Counted from the stretch's first letter, positions 21,479-32,670 are shown. The stretch: 64,000 nucleotides of DNA from Simplicispira lacusdiani (GCF_003604195.1 NZ_QXGR01000004.1:186001-250000), one strand, 5' to 3'. Made by a program: numbers and translations. The notes: generated from the sequence alone by a model not told the origin.

Positions 21479-21532
21479 GCTATCGATAATATAGCTATTC
21501 GCGCTTGATTTGCGGGCGCCAAGGCCGAAATG
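21479..21532 (+). repeat. Two-hairpin dispersed repeat, copy 4
   Basis: Left stem GCTAT / ATAGC, second stem GCGCTTG...CGGGCGC, right end CCAAGGCCGAAATG. The final ATG is the proB start codon and AAGG is its Shine-Dalgarno candidate. The downstream codons ATGAACGAAAA are the same as at the DUF815 gene. Confidence 0.85.
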
Positions 21533-22687
21533 AACGAAAACAAATCCTCCAGCGTGCTGCGCGATGCGCGCCGCATCGTGGTCAAGGTGGGCTCCAGCCT
21601 GGTCACCAACGAAGGGCGGGGGCTGGATGAGCAAGCCATCGGCGAATGGAGCCGGCAACTGGCCGCGCTGGTGCGCGGAGACGGCGATGCCCAGGGGCGT
21701 CGCGAGGTCATCATGGTCTCCAGCGGTGCCATCGCCGAAGGCATGAAGCGGCTGGGTTGGACCACGCGGCCGCGCGAAGTTCACGAGCTGCAGGCTGCCG
21801 CGGCCGTGGGCCAGATGGGCCTGGCGCAGATGTACGAGACCAAGCTGCGCGAGAACGGCATGGGCAGCGCGCAGGTGCTGCTCACCCATGCCGATCTGGC
21901 CGATCGCGAGCGCTACCTCAATGCGCGCTCCACTTTGCTGACGCTGCTCGGGCTGGGCGTGGTGCCGGTGATCAACGAAAACGACACCGTGGTCAACGAC
22001 GAAATCAAGTTCGGCGACAACGACACCTTGGGAGCGCTGGTCGCCAACCTGGTGGATGCCGATGCACTCATCATCCTGACCGACCAGAAAGGCCTGTATA
22101 CCGCCGACCCTCGCCGCGATCCTGGTGCGCAGTTCGTGCACGAGGCGCGTGCCGGCGATCCCGCCCTGGAAGCCATGGCTGGCGGCGCTGGCTCCAGCAT
22201 CGGCAGGGGTGGCATGATCACCAAGATCCTTGCCGCCAAGCGTGCCGCGGGTTCGGGGGCCTCCACGGTGATCGCCTGGGGGCGCGAACCCGATGCGCTG
22301 CTGCGGCTGGCGCAGGGCGAGGCCATCGGCACGCTGCTGGTGGCCCAGACCGCCAAGACGCAGGCGCGCAAGCAATGGATGGCCGATCATCTGCAGCTGC
22401 GGGGCTCCGTCATGGTGGACGAGGGCGCGGCCCTCAAGCTGCGGACCGAGGGCAAGAGCCTGTTGCCCATCGGCATGACGGCCGTGGAGGGGGAGTTCTC
22501 GCGCGGTGACGTGATCGCCGTGCGCGATCCGTCGGGCACGGAGATCGCCCGTGGCCTGGCGAACTACGCCAGCGCGGAGGCGCGCCTGCTATGCCGCAAA
22601 CCATCGTCGGAGTTTGAGCGCCTGCTGGGCTACACCGCCGAGGCGGAAATGGTCCACCGCGACAACCTGGTCCTGAGTGGAAGCTGA
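21530..22687 (+). CDS. proB: Glutamate 5-kinase
   Basis: ProB phosphorylates glutamate, the first step of proline synthesis, and is normally feedback-inhibited by proline. The 385-residue protein has an amino-acid-kinase domain ([57 protein letters not shown]) and a C-terminal PUA domain (about residues 290-375). Its start codon is part of a dispersed repeat, so the first residues MNENKSS probably derive from or were fixed by the insertion. The gene follows obgE after 66 bases. Confidence 0.96.
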   Translation: MNENKSSSVLRDARRIVVKVGSSLVTNEGRGLDEQAIGEWSRQLAALVRGDGDAQGRREVIMVSSGAIAEGMKRLGWTTRPREVHELQAAAAVGQMGLAQMYETKLRENGMGSAQVLLTHADLADRERYLNARSTLLTLLGLGVVPVINENDTVVNDEIKFGDNDTLGALVANLVDADALIILTDQKGLYTADPRRDPGAQFVHEARAGDPALEAMAGGAGSSIGRGGMITKILAAKRAAGSGASTVIAWGREPDALLRLAQGEAIGTLLVAQTAKTQARKQWMADHLQLRGSVMVDEGAALKLRTEGKSLLPIGMTAVEGEFSRGDVIAVRDPSGTEIARGLANYASAEARLLCRKPSSEFERLLGYTAEAEMVHRDNLVLSGS

Positions 22688-22698
22688 GCAGACCCCTG

Positions 22699-22722
22699 CT
22701 TCCGCAGCGTGAGCTGCGGAGG
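22699..22722 (+). terminator. Possible terminator hairpin between proB and rppH
   Basis: TCCGCAGC and GCTGCGGA pair perfectly around a GTGA tetraloop, extended by two more pairs, 11 bases after the proB stop codon and between convergent genes. There is no T run on either side, so it may only stabilise 3' ends. Confidence 0.4.
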
Positions 22723-22757
22723 AGGGCTGGGCCTGGGTGTTGCGGCTGGCTCAGGGA

Positions 22758-23456
22758 TCAGCGGGGGGCTGCTGAAAGAGGTTCCGCAGGCGCCCCGGTT
22801 GCATCAGGCAGAGGCTGCTGCTGTGCCATGCCCGACTGTGGATCGGGATCGAAGCTGGCACCTGGAGGCAGTTCGACACCGGGGTGGACCAGCAACTGGC
22901 CCGTGCGATGCGCTCCACCCGAGGAGAGCTGTTCCGGGTCGCGTCCACGCATGCTGCTGCGCAGGTAGCGGTTGCGTTGTTCGTTGCGCGGCAGAAAACG
23001 GGCAAGCTCCGTCAGCGCCATTTCGTAGACGCCGCGCTTGAATTCCACCACCACGTCAAGCGGCACCCAGTAATCGTTCCAACGCCAGGCGTCGAACTCT
23101 GGGTGGTTGGTGGCGCGCAGGTTCAAATCCCAGTCGTGCCCCAGCAATTGCAGCAGGTACCAGATCTGTTTCTGGCCCTTGTAGTGTCCGCGCGCATCGC
23201 GGCGGATGTACCGGTCAGGCACCTCGTAGCGCAACCAATCCCGGGTGCGGGCCACCACGCGCACATGGTTGGGCAGTAGCCCCACCTCCTCGTGCAGTTC
23301 ACGGAACATGGCCTGTTCCGGGGACTCGCCCCGGTCAATGCCACCCTGCGGAAACTGCCAGCTGTGGGTGCGGATGCGCTTGCCCCAGAACACCTGGTTT
23401 TTCTGGTTGAGCAGGATGATGCCGACGTTCGGCCGAAAGCCGTCCCGGTCAAGCAT
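22758..23456 (-). CDS. rppH: RNA 5'-pyrophosphohydrolase RppH
   Basis: RppH removes pyrophosphate from the 5' end of transcripts and so starts their decay. The Nudix box is complete ([20 protein letters not shown] followed by VGL, residues about 38-60), preceded by SWQFPQGG. The family start [15 protein letters not shown] fixes the ATG at 23456; an upstream extension is unlikely. At 232 residues it is about 55 longer than E. coli RppH; the extra C-terminal part, rich in Pro, Gly and Ser, looks disordered. It diverges from proS. Confidence 0.93.
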   Translation of the reverse strand: MLDRDGFRPNVGIILLNQKNQVFWGKRIRTHSWQFPQGGIDRGESPEQAMFRELHEEVGLLPNHVRVVARTRDWLRYEVPDRYIRRDARGHYKGQKQIWYLLQLLGHDWDLNLRATNHPEFDAWRWNDYWVPLDVVVEFKRGVYEMALTELARFLPRNEQRNRYLRSSMRGRDPEQLSSGGAHRTGQLLVHPGVELPPGASFDPDPQSGMAQQQPLPDATGAPAEPLSAAPR

Positions 23457-23545
23457 AATCGAACCCCAAATTTTTAAACTGTGTCCATTATGCACCGCAC
23501 CCAGCGTGCGGCAAGAGGACCGGCCCCAACTGCCTGAATCGCGCG

Positions 23546-25287
<1,742 letters not shown>

Positions 25288-25291
<4 letters not shown>

Positions 25292-25929
25292 TCCCAGGCA
25301 TCTCGCGGCGCCGCTGTCTCATCTCGCTGGCCGCCGGGCCCACGGCCTGGCTGGCGATGCCCGAGGCAGCGCATGCGGGGGGACAGATCGAGGAGCCGCT
25401 GATGGACTCGGTGCGCACGGCGCTGAGCTCCGCCATCGCCAACCACGCCCCGCCGGAGCCGGATTTCCCGTCCACCGAGGCGCGCCTGCATTACCTGCGC
25501 TGGCTCGGCACCATGAGCGACCGGCTGCGTCGCCGCAAGCCCGATTGGGAAGTGCGGCGCGATTTCCTGCAGACCGTCTGGTACGAGAGCAAGCGCGCCG
25601 GGCTCGATGTGTCGCTGGTGCTCGGCCTGATCCAGGTGGAGAGCGCCTTCCGCAAGTTCGCCGTCTCCAGCGTGGGCGCGCGCGGCTACATGCAGGTCAT
25701 GCCGTTCTGGACGCGTCTGATCGGTGACGGTGACCCGGGCAAGCTGTTCCACATGCAGACCAACCTGCGCTTTGGCTGCGTGATCCTGCGCCACTATATG
25801 GACCGCGAGCGTGGCGACCTGTACATGGCCCTGGGCCGCTACAACGGCAGCCGGGGCCGGGCCCCGTACCCCAACGCCGTGTTCGCGGCGCAGCGCAACT
25901 GGCTGTTCGACGGGCGGCCGGCAGCCTGA
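25288..25929 (+). CDS. Lytic transglycosylase (SLT domain), exported
   Basis: This 213-residue protein has an N-terminal export signal with a run of arginines ([11 protein letters not shown], possibly Tat) and a cleavage site near AHA. The rest is a Slt-type lytic transglycosylase domain: [20 protein letters not shown] contains the catalytic Glu118, followed by GYMQVMPFW and the late motif [16 protein letters not shown]. It would cleave glycan strands of peptidoglycan in the periplasm. It overlaps proS by 4 bases, so the two are probably co-translated. Confidence 0.88.
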
Positions 25930-25955
25930 GATCGTAAACACGTTCTGAAAGCACG

Positions 25956-27269
25956 CTACACCGTGTCCGGCGCGGGCGAGCCGGCGGGCAGGCGCGTCAC
26001 CATGACCTGGTCGATGCGGTAGCTGTCCACGTCCAGCACCTCGAACTTGTAGCCGCCCCAGGCCACGCTGTCGGTGCGCCGGGGCACGCGGCGCAGCATC
26101 ACCATCAGGAAACCGGCCAGCGTCTCGTATTCCCCGGCGTGTGGCAGTTCGTCGAGCGAGAGTGCGCGCAGCACGTCCTCGATCGGCGTGACACCGTCGA
26201 TGAGCCAGGAGTCCTGGTCGCGCTGGACGATCTGCTCCTCGTCGAATGGCGAGACCAGTCCGCCCATCACCGTGCTCATCACATCGTTGAGCGTGACCAC
26301 GCCGACGACCAGGCTGTACTCGTTCACGATCACCGCGAAGTCCTCGTGCGCCTGCCGGAACTGCTCCAGCACCTCCGACAGCGTGAGCCGGTCGGGCACG
26401 ATGAGCACCTTGCGCACCAGGCTGTCGTCCTTCAGCGAGATCGGCTGGTTGTTCAGCACGCGCTGGAACAGGTCCTTGGCGTCCACATAGCCCACTACAT
26501 GGTCGATGTCGCGCTCGCAGACCGGATAGGTGGAGAACGGCTCGGCGGCGATGCGCAGCCGGATCACCGCGTCCGGCTCGTCGCGCAGGAAGAAGGCGAT
26601 GCGGTCGCGCGGCGACATCGCGCTGGAGACGGTGCGCGTGTCCAGCTCGAACACATTCGTGATGACCTGCTGCTCACGCTCGGCCAGCACGCCAGCGCGT
26701 GCGCCCGCCTCCATCATGGCCAGGATGTCGTCGGAGGTGATGCGCTCGTCGCGCAGCGAGGACAGGCCCAGCAGCCGGAACAGCGCGTCGGCCCCCCGGC
26801 TGTAGAACCACACCAGGGGCCGCAGCAGGGTCATGCACCACGCCATGGGCGGGGCCAGCCGGATGGCCAGTTGCTCGGGCTGCGCCATGCCCAGGCGCTT
26901 GGGGAACAGGTCCGAGAACAGGATGAACAGCGAGGTGATGACCATGAACGAGAGCAGGAAGCCCACCGTCTGCGCCGTCGGCTCGGCCAGCCACAGCGCC
27001 AGCAGGCCGGTGAAATGCGGGCTCAGCGCGCCTTCGCCGACGATGCCGCCAAGGATGGCCACCGCGTTCTGCCCGATCTGCACCACCGTGAAGTAATCGC
27101 CCGGCTGCTCCTGCACGCGCAGCACGCGCTCGGCTCCGGCATCCCCTTCATCGGCCATCTGCCGCAGGCGCAGGCGGCGCGCGGCCGCGAGCGCGATCTC
27201 GGCCATGGAGAAAAAGGCGCTGGCAGCGATCAGCAACCCGATGACGAGGAGGCTTTGGGTCAGGCTCAT
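25956..27269 (-). CDS. CNNM/CorC-type transporter with CBS domains
   Basis: This 437-residue protein has the DUF21 membrane domain at the N-terminus (three to four segments, starting LLVIGLLIAASAFFSMAEIA), a central pair of CBS domains (about residues 205-330; AMSPRDRIAFFLRDEPDAV and later LTLSEVLEQFRQAHEDFAVI) and a C-terminal CorC_HlyC domain. Such proteins are linked to magnesium or cobalt efflux; annotations as hemolysins are historical. I chose the ATG at 27269, just before the first membrane segment; the open frame continues far upstream without family resemblance. Confidence 0.85.
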   Translation of the reverse strand: MSLTQSLLVIGLLIAASAFFSMAEIALAAARRLRLRQMADEGDAGAERVLRVQEQPGDYFTVVQIGQNAVAILGGIVGEGALSPHFTGLLALWLAEPTAQTVGFLLSFMVITSLFILFSDLFPKRLGMAQPEQLAIRLAPPMAWCMTLLRPLVWFYSRGADALFRLLGLSSLRDERITSDDILAMMEAGARAGVLAEREQQVITNVFELDTRTVSSAMSPRDRIAFFLRDEPDAVIRLRIAAEPFSTYPVCERDIDHVVGYVDAKDLFQRVLNNQPISLKDDSLVRKVLIVPDRLTLSEVLEQFRQAHEDFAVIVNEYSLVVGVVTLNDVMSTVMGGLVSPFDEEQIVQRDQDSWLIDGVTPIEDVLRALSLDELPHAGEYETLAGFLMVMLRRVPRRTDSVAWGGYKFEVLDVDSYRIDQVMVTRLPAGSPAPDTV

Positions 27270-27367
27270 GCAGGAGGAGTGGGCGCGGCGCGGGGGCACG
27301 CGATGGCCTGAGTGTAGCTGCCCGCCCCGTCCCGCAGGGGCCGTGCGGAGCGGGTGCGGCGTGGCGG

Positions 27368-28375
27368 CTACTGCATGAAGCCGATGCGCCCGCGCCCGCT
27401 GGCGGCCCGGGGCAGATCCGCCACCTCCACGGTGCTGCGGCGCTCCAGCCGGGCGTTGCCGAAGCCCGTCATGAGCGCGCGGCGCATCTCGCGCGGAGGC
27501 ATCTGGGCCAGGCAGTCGAGCACGTCGCCCTGCGGCTCGGGATCGAGCAGGCGCCCCCAATCGTGGCCGGCACGGATGCCCGCGTAGAGGCAGGCCGCGA
27601 TGCGGCGCGCCTGCTCCGGCGTGGGCGCCTCCACCTCGAAGACATTCATGCGGTTGAGGATGGGGTCGGGGATGCCGCGGCTGTCGTTGGCGGTCGTGAT
27701 CCAGATGACCTGGCTGGCGTCGATGGCCACCTCGGCGAACTCGTCGGTGAAGCTCTGCGCCGTGTCGTGCTCCAGCAGGCCGTAGAGCGCGCCCAGCGGG
27801 TCGTACTGGGCCTCGCTGGCGGCCTTGTCGATCTCGTCCACCACCAGTACCGGGTTGGCGTACTCGCCGTCCACCAGGGCCTCGAACACCTTGCCGGGGC
27901 GCGCGCCCTTCCATTGCGCGGAGGAGCCCGAGAGCAGCCAGCCCGCCGTCATCGAGCTCATGGGCAGCAGGTTCATGCCCGTGCCCAGCAGCTCGGCCAG
28001 GTGGCGCGCGAAATGGGTCTTGCCGATGCCGGGCGGCCCGAGCAGCAGCATGGGCGTCATCTCCAGGCCGTCGCTGCTGTCCTGCGCCAGCGCGACATGG
28101 CGGCGCACATCGTCGAGCACCTCGGTGAAGTTGGGCAACTGGTCGTAGAGCGCGGCCATGTCGGGAATGCCGCGCGGCTTGACCTGGAAGCGCTCGGGGC
28201 CGCGTTCCAGCATGCGCTCGTAGACCGTGCGCAGGTTGTCGTACTCGCGCTGCTGGCCGCCTTCCTGCAGGCGGGCCAGCTTGCGCTCGACATCGGCCGG
28301 GCAGAACACGCTGCGCATCTGGGCCACCGGCAGGCTCAAGGCGTGCGACTGGGGAACAAGGCTATGGCTGGTCAT
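27368..28375 (-). CDS. Lon-like AAA+ ATPase without a protease domain
   Basis: This 335-residue protein carries one AAA+ module: Walker A GPPGIGKT (113-120), Walker B VLVVDEIDKA (Asp180, Glu181), sensor 1 WITTANDS and an arginine finger region DPILNRMNVFEV. The stretch around GARPGKVFEALVDG, then NPVLVVDEIDK and FTDEFAEVAIDASQVIWITTAN, follows the AAA domain of Lon closely, but neither the Lon N-domain nor the Ser-Lys protease domain is present. A role as an unfoldase or in DNA or replication functions is open. AAGGAG lies 8 bases before the ATG at 28375. Confidence 0.75.
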   Translation of the reverse strand: MTSHSLVPQSHALSLPVAQMRSVFCPADVERKLARLQEGGQQREYDNLRTVYERMLERGPERFQVKPRGIPDMAALYDQLPNFTEVLDDVRRHVALAQDSSDGLEMTPMLLLGPPGIGKTHFARHLAELLGTGMNLLPMSSMTAGWLLSGSSAQWKGARPGKVFEALVDGEYANPVLVVDEIDKAASEAQYDPLGALYGLLEHDTAQSFTDEFAEVAIDASQVIWITTANDSRGIPDPILNRMNVFEVEAPTPEQARRIAACLYAGIRAGHDWGRLLDPEPQGDVLDCLAQMPPREMRRALMTGFGNARLERRSTVEVADLPRAASGRGRIGFMQ

Positions 28376-28475
28376 GGCATGCTCCTTGATGAAGGTCACG
28401 CACCCATTCAAGCACACAAGCCGTCCCGGCTCAATGCCGGAAAAGCCCGGTATCGCCCTCTTGTTGCGGGCATGC

Positions 28476-28499
28476 AAAAGGCCGCCCGGGGGCGGCCTT
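28476..28499 (-). terminator. Probable terminator downstream of grxD
   Basis: A 9-base-pair stem AAGGCCGCC/GGCGGCCTT with a 4-base loop, followed on the minus strand by TT, 21 bases after the grxD stop codon. Confidence 0.55.
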
Positions 28500-28520
28500 G
28501 GCGCGGGGCACGGGCGGGGA

Positions 28521-28844
28521 TCAGCCTTCGGTGCCGAGCATCTGCTTGAGTTCGCCCGATTCGTACATCTCCATCATGATGTCCGAGCCGCCGATGAACT
28601 CGCCCTTGATGTAGAGCTGGGGGATGGTGGGCCACTGGCTGTAGTCCTTGATGCCTTGGCGGATCTCGTCGTCGTCGAGCACGTTCACGGTGGCGATGGC
28701 CTTGGGGTCCACGCCGCAGGCCTTGAGGATCTGCACCGCGCGGCCGGAGAAGCCGCACATGGGGAAGCTGGCCGTGCCTTTCATGAACAGCAGGATGTCG
28801 TTGGATTTGACGAGGTCGTCGATGCGTTTCTGGGTGTCGCTCAT
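28521..28844 (-). CDS. grxD: Monothiol glutaredoxin GrxD (Grx4 type)
   Basis: A 107-residue monothiol glutaredoxin with the CGFS active site (Cys30 in PMCGFSGRA). Proteins of this class carry and transfer [2Fe-2S] clusters with glutathione. The conserved TVNVLDDDEIRQGIKDYSQW and PTIPQLYIKGEFIGGSDIM are complete. It is the next gene after prmC on the same strand, about 50 bases away. Confidence 0.96.
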   Translation of the reverse strand: MSDTQKRIDDLVKSNDILLFMKGTASFPMCGFSGRAVQILKACGVDPKAIATVNVLDDDEIRQGIKDYSQWPTIPQLYIKGEFIGGSDIMMEMYESGELKQMLGTEG

Positions 28845-28896
28845 GGGGGGCTCCGAGGGGGTGGACGGCTGAGGCCTTCAAAAAAGAAAGAAGCAA

Positions 28897-29724
28897 TTAT
28901 TTCACTGTCGGCATCCGGCCGCCGGAACAGCGCACGATGCCGGCGAGGTCTTTGCGGCCTTGCACCTGGGTGAACCCGGCGCCGGTCAGCAGCACGGCGA
29001 CGGCGTCGGCCTGGTCCCAGCCATGCTCCAGCAGCAGCCAGCCGCCCGGCGACAGGCGTTGCGGGGCCTGGGCGACGATGGCGCGGATGTCCTCTAGGCC
29101 GTCGGCGCCGCTGGCCAGCGCCTGCGCCGGCTCGTGCCGCAACGCGGCCAGGTGGGGGTCGGCGGCGGGGATGTAGGGCGGGTTGGAGACGATGGCGTCG
29201 AACTGGTCTTCCAGCCCCTCCATCCAGCGCCCGTGGCGGAATTGCACGGGCAGCGCCAGGCGTTCGGCGTTGGCGCGGGCCACGGCCAGGGCCTCCGGGC
29301 TGGCGTCCACGGCCAGCACGCTGGCATCGGGCCGCTGCTGTTGCAGCGCCAGGGCGATGGCGCCGCTGCCCGTGCCCAGGTCCAGCAGGCGCGGGGCGGG
29401 GTGGCCGAGCAGCACCTCCAGCGCCCAGTCCACCAGGGTCTCGGTGTCGGGTCGCGGGTCGAGCACGCGCGCGTCCACCCGCAGCTCCAGCCCGTAGAAG
29501 GCCTTGCTGCCTGTGAGGTAGGCCACGGGCTCGCCGTCCCGGCGGCGAGCGCACAGCGCCTCGAAGCGGGCTTGCGTGCTTGGAGGCAGGACGTCGGTGT
29601 CGTGCGCGATGAGCCAGGCGCGGTCGCTGGTGGCGCGGCCCAGGGTGTGCAGCAGCAGCATCTGCGCGTCGATGCGCGCCAGGCCCTGGGCCAGGGCGGC
29701 GGTCAGTGCCTGCTGCAGGGTCAT
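28897..29724 (-). CDS. prmC: Release factor glutamine methyltransferase PrmC (HemK)
   Basis: PrmC methylates the glutamine of the GGQ motif in release factors RF1 and RF2. The 275-residue protein has the AdoMet motif LDLGTGSGAIALAL (about 114-127) and the catalytic NPPY at 181-184. It lies directly downstream of prfA, its substrate, which is the usual order; a dispersed repeat sits in the 63-base gap between them. Confidence 0.95.
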   Translation of the reverse strand: MTLQQALTAALAQGLARIDAQMLLLHTLGRATSDRAWLIAHDTDVLPPSTQARFEALCARRRDGEPVAYLTGSKAFYGLELRVDARVLDPRPDTETLVDWALEVLLGHPAPRLLDLGTGSGAIALALQQQRPDASVLAVDASPEALAVARANAERLALPVQFRHGRWMEGLEDQFDAIVSNPPYIPAADPHLAALRHEPAQALASGADGLEDIRAIVAQAPQRLSPGGWLLLEHGWDQADAVAVLLTGAGFTQVQGRKDLAGIVRCSGGRMPTVK

Positions 29725-29733
29725 GGGTGCTCC

Positions 29734-29786
29734 TGATTCAATAGCTGCTGGCGCTTTATGGATAAGCGCTGGATGCCATTTCGATG
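29734..29786 (+). repeat. Two-hairpin dispersed repeat, copy 5 (left end degenerate)
   Basis: AATAGCTGCTGGCGCTTTATGGATAAGCGCTGGATGCC matches the right two thirds of the family well; the second stem is perfect here (GGCGCTTTAT...ATAAGCGC, core GCGCTT/AAGCGC). The left arm is only ATTCAATAGC. It lies between prmC and prfA, antisense to both. Confidence 0.8.
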
Positions 29787-29787
29787 C

Positions 29788-30876
29788 TCAACTGATGGCA
29801 TCCCGCTCCAGCTCGGCCAGCTGCTCGGCCTCGCGCGCGTGGCGCAGGGCCTGCAGCACGTCGCCCAGGTCGCCTTCCATGATGGCGAGCAGCTTGTAGA
29901 GCGTGAGGTTGATGCGGTGGTCGGTCAGCCGCCCCTGCGGGAAGTTGTAGGTGCGGATGCGGTCGCTGCGGTCGCCGCTGCCGATCAGGCCCTTGCGCTC
30001 GGCGGCCTCCTTGGCGGCGCGCTCGCTGCGCTCCTTCTCCTGGATGCGCGCCTGCAGCACCTGCAGCGCCTTGGCCTTGTTGCTGTGCTGGCTGCGGCCG
30101 TCCTGGCATTCGGCGACGATGCCGGTGGGCAGGTGCACCACGCGCACGGCGGAGTCGGTCTTGTTGATGTGCTGGCCGCCGGCGCCGCTGGCGCGGAAGG
30201 TGTCGATGCGCAGATCGGCCGGGTTGAGCGTGATGGCCTCCTGCTCGTCGGGCTCGGGCATCACGGCCACGGTGCAGGCGCTGGTGTGGATGCGGCCCTG
30301 CGTCTCGGTGGCGGGCACGCGCTGCACGCGGTGGCCGCCGGACTCGAAGCGCAAGGCGCCATAGACGCCGTCGCCGACGACGCGCAGCACGATTTCCTTG
30401 TAGCCACCGAGTTCGGACGGGCTCTCGCTCACCACCTCGACCTTCCAGCCCACGTTGGCGGCATGGCGCATGTACATGCGCGCCAGGTCGCCCGCGAACA
30501 GGGCCGACTCGTCGCCGCCCGTGCCCGCGCGGATTTCGAGGAAGGCGTTGCGTGCTTCGTCGGGGTCCTTGGGCAGCAGCAGGCGCTGGAGTTCGTCCTC
30601 CAGCTCCAGCAGCTCCAGCGTGGCGCTGGTGATCTCCTCCTGCGCCATCTCGGCCATGTCGGGGTCTTCGAGCATCGCGCGCGCGCCGGCCTGGTCGGCT
30701 TCGCGCTGCAGGTAGCGGGCGTAGCGGCCGGCGATCTGCGTGACCTCGGCGTGCTCGCGCGAGATGGTGCGGTACTGCGCCATGTCGGCCATGATGTCCT
30801 CGCGCGAAAGCAGGAAGTCGAGCTCTTCCAGGCGCCGGGCGTAGCGCTCCAACTGGGTGCGGAGAAAAGGTTTCAT
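29788..30876 (-). CDS. prfA: Peptide chain release factor 1
   Basis: RF1 reads UAA and UAG stop codons. The 362-residue protein has the GGQ motif at 233-235 ([17 protein letters not shown]) that enters the peptidyl-transferase centre and the tripeptide anticodon PAT at 188-190, which distinguishes RF1 from RF2 (SPF). It is followed by prmC, whose product methylates this glutamine, and preceded by hemA. Confidence 0.98.
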   Translation of the reverse strand: MKPFLRTQLERYARRLEELDFLLSREDIMADMAQYRTISREHAEVTQIAGRYARYLQREADQAGARAMLEDPDMAEMAQEEITSATLELLELEDELQRLLLPKDPDEARNAFLEIRAGTGGDESALFAGDLARMYMRHAANVGWKVEVVSESPSELGGYKEIVLRVVGDGVYGALRFESGGHRVQRVPATETQGRIHTSACTVAVMPEPDEQEAITLNPADLRIDTFRASGAGGQHINKTDSAVRVVHLPTGIVAECQDGRSQHSNKAKALQVLQARIQEKERSERAAKEAAERKGLIGSGDRSDRIRTYNFPQGRLTDHRINLTLYKLLAIMEGDLGDVLQALRHAREAEQLAELERDAIS

Positions 30877-30895
30877 GGCGTTCCGGGAAAGAGTT

Positions 30896-30952
30896 TGCTA
30901 CATTGTTTGTAGCTAGTGGCGCTTGTCGGATAAGCGCCAAAGGCCAATTTGG
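30896..30952 (+). repeat. Two-hairpin dispersed repeat, copy 6
   Basis: Left stem GCTAC / GTAGC, a compensatory variant of the usual GCTAT / ATAGC; second stem GGCGCTTGTC...GATAAGCGCC; right end AAAGGCCAATTTG. It lies between the prfA start and the hemA stop, antisense to both. Confidence 0.87.
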
Positions 30953-30979
30953 CTGGATGAAAAGCGGCGGTGGGCGCCG

Positions 30980-32278
30980 CTACAGCGTGTTCTTGCTCTG
31001 CGAGCGCAGGAACAGGCGCGAGGCGGTGCGCGCCGTCTGCTCGCGCGTGCTGGCGTCGCCCGCGCGCAACTCGGCCAGGGTGCCGTGCAGCATCTTCTGC
31101 GCCAGGCCGCGCGAGAGGGCGTCGAGCACGGTGTCGATGTCCTCGCCCTTGGCCAGGCGCTTGCGCGCGCGGTCGATCTCGATGGCGCGCCAGGCATCGG
31201 CCTGGTCCTGGATCTGGCGGATCAGCGGCACCACGCCGTGCTCGGGGTGGCGCTGGTCCATCCAGTGCATGAAGCTCTGCACGCCCGCGTCGATGATGGC
31301 CTCGGCCTGCGCCACGGCGGCCTGGCGGTTGGCCTGGGCGGTCTGCACCACGCTGGCCAGGTCGTCCACGGTGTAGAGGTAGACGTCTTCGAGCTGCTTG
31401 ACCTCGGGCTCGATGTCGCGCGGCACGGCCAGGTCCACCATGAACATGGGGCGGTGGCGGCGCTTCTTGAGCGCGCGCTCCACGGCGCCCAGGCCCACGA
31501 TGGGCAGGCTGCTGGCGGTGCAGCTCACCACGATGTCGAATTCGTGCAGGCGGTCGGGCAGGTCGGCCAGGCGCATCACCTCGCCGCCAAAGCGCACGGC
31601 GAGCTTCTCGCCGCGCTCCAGCGTGCGGTTGGCGATGGCGATCTGCTTGGGGTTGCGCGCGGCGAAGTGCGTGGCGCACAGTTCGATCATCTCGCCCGCG
31701 CCGACGAACAGCACGCGCGTCTTGCCCAGGTCCTCGAACAGCTGGCCGGCCAGGCGCACGGCGGCGGCGGCCATGCTGATGCTGTGCGCGCCGATCTCGG
31801 TGCTGGTGCGCACCTCCTTGGCCACGGCGAAGCTGCGCTGGAACAACTGGTTGAGAGTGGAGCCCAGCGCGCCCGCGCTTTCGGCGGCGCGCACGGCGTC
31901 CTTCATCTGGCCCAGGATCTGGGCTTCGCCCAGCACCATGGAATCAAGCCCGCTGGCCACGCGGAAGGCATGGCGTGCCACGGGGCCGTTTTCCAGGACG
32001 TAGGAATGCGAGCGCAGCAGCTCGGTGCTGACGCCGCCGCTGTGGGCGAGCCAGCCCAGCGTGTGGTCCAGCGCGGGCTGGTCGCCGGCGCAGTAGATCT
32101 CGGTGCGGTTGCAGGTGGAGATGATGGCGGTTTCCACCTCGCGCTGCGGGCCGGCCTGGTGCAGGGCCTGGCGCAGACCGTGCAGGGTGGGCGCGATCTG
32201 GTCGATCGCGAACGCGAAACGGCCGCGCAGATCGAGCGGCGCGGTCGTGTGGTTGATGCCCAAGGCCCAGACAGACAT
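30980..32278 (-). CDS. hemA: Glutamyl-tRNA reductase
   Basis: HemA reduces Glu-tRNA to glutamate-1-semialdehyde, the first committed step of haem synthesis by the C5 route. The 432-residue protein has the catalytic cysteine in [10 protein letters not shown] (Cys56), the NADPH-binding region [17 protein letters not shown], and a C-terminal dimerisation helix. The start [14 protein letters not shown] at 32278 is typical; a short upstream extension is unlikely. The hemA-prfA-prmC order is widely conserved. Confidence 0.96.
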   Translation of the reverse strand: MSVWALGINHTTAPLDLRGRFAFAIDQIAPTLHGLRQALHQAGPQREVETAIISTCNRTEIYCAGDQPALDHTLGWLAHSGGVSTELLRSHSYVLENGPVARHAFRVASGLDSMVLGEAQILGQMKDAVRAAESAGALGSTLNQLFQRSFAVAKEVRTSTEIGAHSISMAAAAVRLAGQLFEDLGKTRVLFVGAGEMIELCATHFAARNPKQIAIANRTLERGEKLAVRFGGEVMRLADLPDRLHEFDIVVSCTASSLPIVGLGAVERALKKRRHRPMFMVDLAVPRDIEPEVKQLEDVYLYTVDDLASVVQTAQANRQAAVAQAEAIIDAGVQSFMHWMDQRHPEHGVVPLIRQIQDQADAWRAIEIDRARKRLAKGEDIDTVLDALSRGLAQKMLHGTLAELRAGDASTREQTARTASRLFLRSQSKNTL

Positions 32279-32349
32279 GCGCCGGATTATAAAATCGTTG
32301 CGTGTACGGGGTATCGCCGACTGCACAAGTCTTGATTTACGTCATTTTT

Positions 32350-32628
32350 ATGGACCCGCTGGCCGCCCTCAACCACCTGCTCAACTTCGCCGCCCCCGCG
32401 GCCGCACTGGCCTTGCTGCTGGTGCCGGGCAGCCGATTGTTGATGCGAAATTCGGGCCCAGCGCTTAGCTGGTGGGCGCAAGCAGCTATCGTTTTCATAG
32501 TTGGCTGCGCCGTGCTGCTGGCCGGCCTGTGGCTGCTGGGCCGCGACGGCAAGGCCCTGACCTACGCCGCCCTGGTGCTGGCCACCGCCACCTGTCAGTG
32601 GCTGCTGCGGCGCGGCTGGAAGAGCTGA
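32350..32628 (+). CDS. Small membrane protein of unknown function containing an embedded repeat
   Basis: This 92-residue protein has about three hydrophobic segments (NFAAPAAALALLLVPGS, AAIVFIVGCAVLLAGLWLLG, ALTYAALVLATATCQWLL) and a basic C-terminus. I do not recognise a family. I prefer the ATG at 32350; the frame is also open to 32302. Its middle (about residues 32-51) is encoded by an inverted copy of the dispersed two-hairpin repeat, which kept the frame open and contributes part of the second hydrophobic segment. The gene diverges from hemA. Confidence 0.6.
   Translation: MDPLAALNHLLNFAAPAAALALLLVPGSRLLMRNSGPALSWWAQAAIVFIVGCAVLLAGLWLLGRDGKALTYAALVLATATCQWLLRRGWKS
32446..32502 (-). repeat. 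Two-hairpin dispersed repeat, copy 7 (inverted, inside a gene)
   Basis: Read on the minus strand: CTATGAAAACGATAGCTGCTTGCGC, then GCTAAGCGCTGGGCCCGAATTT. It is the only copy in minus orientation, and it lies within the frame of the small membrane protein. Confidence 0.8.
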
Positions 32629-32670
32629 ACTCGGGGCGCTGGCGGCGCTTTTTCTTCGATACGGCGTATC

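Noticed and set aside
27270..27914. N-terminal extension of the CNNM/CorC-type protein
   Set aside because: The frame stays open upstream but overlaps the Lon-like ATPase gene and has no resemblance to the family; the membrane domain starts at the ATG at 27269.
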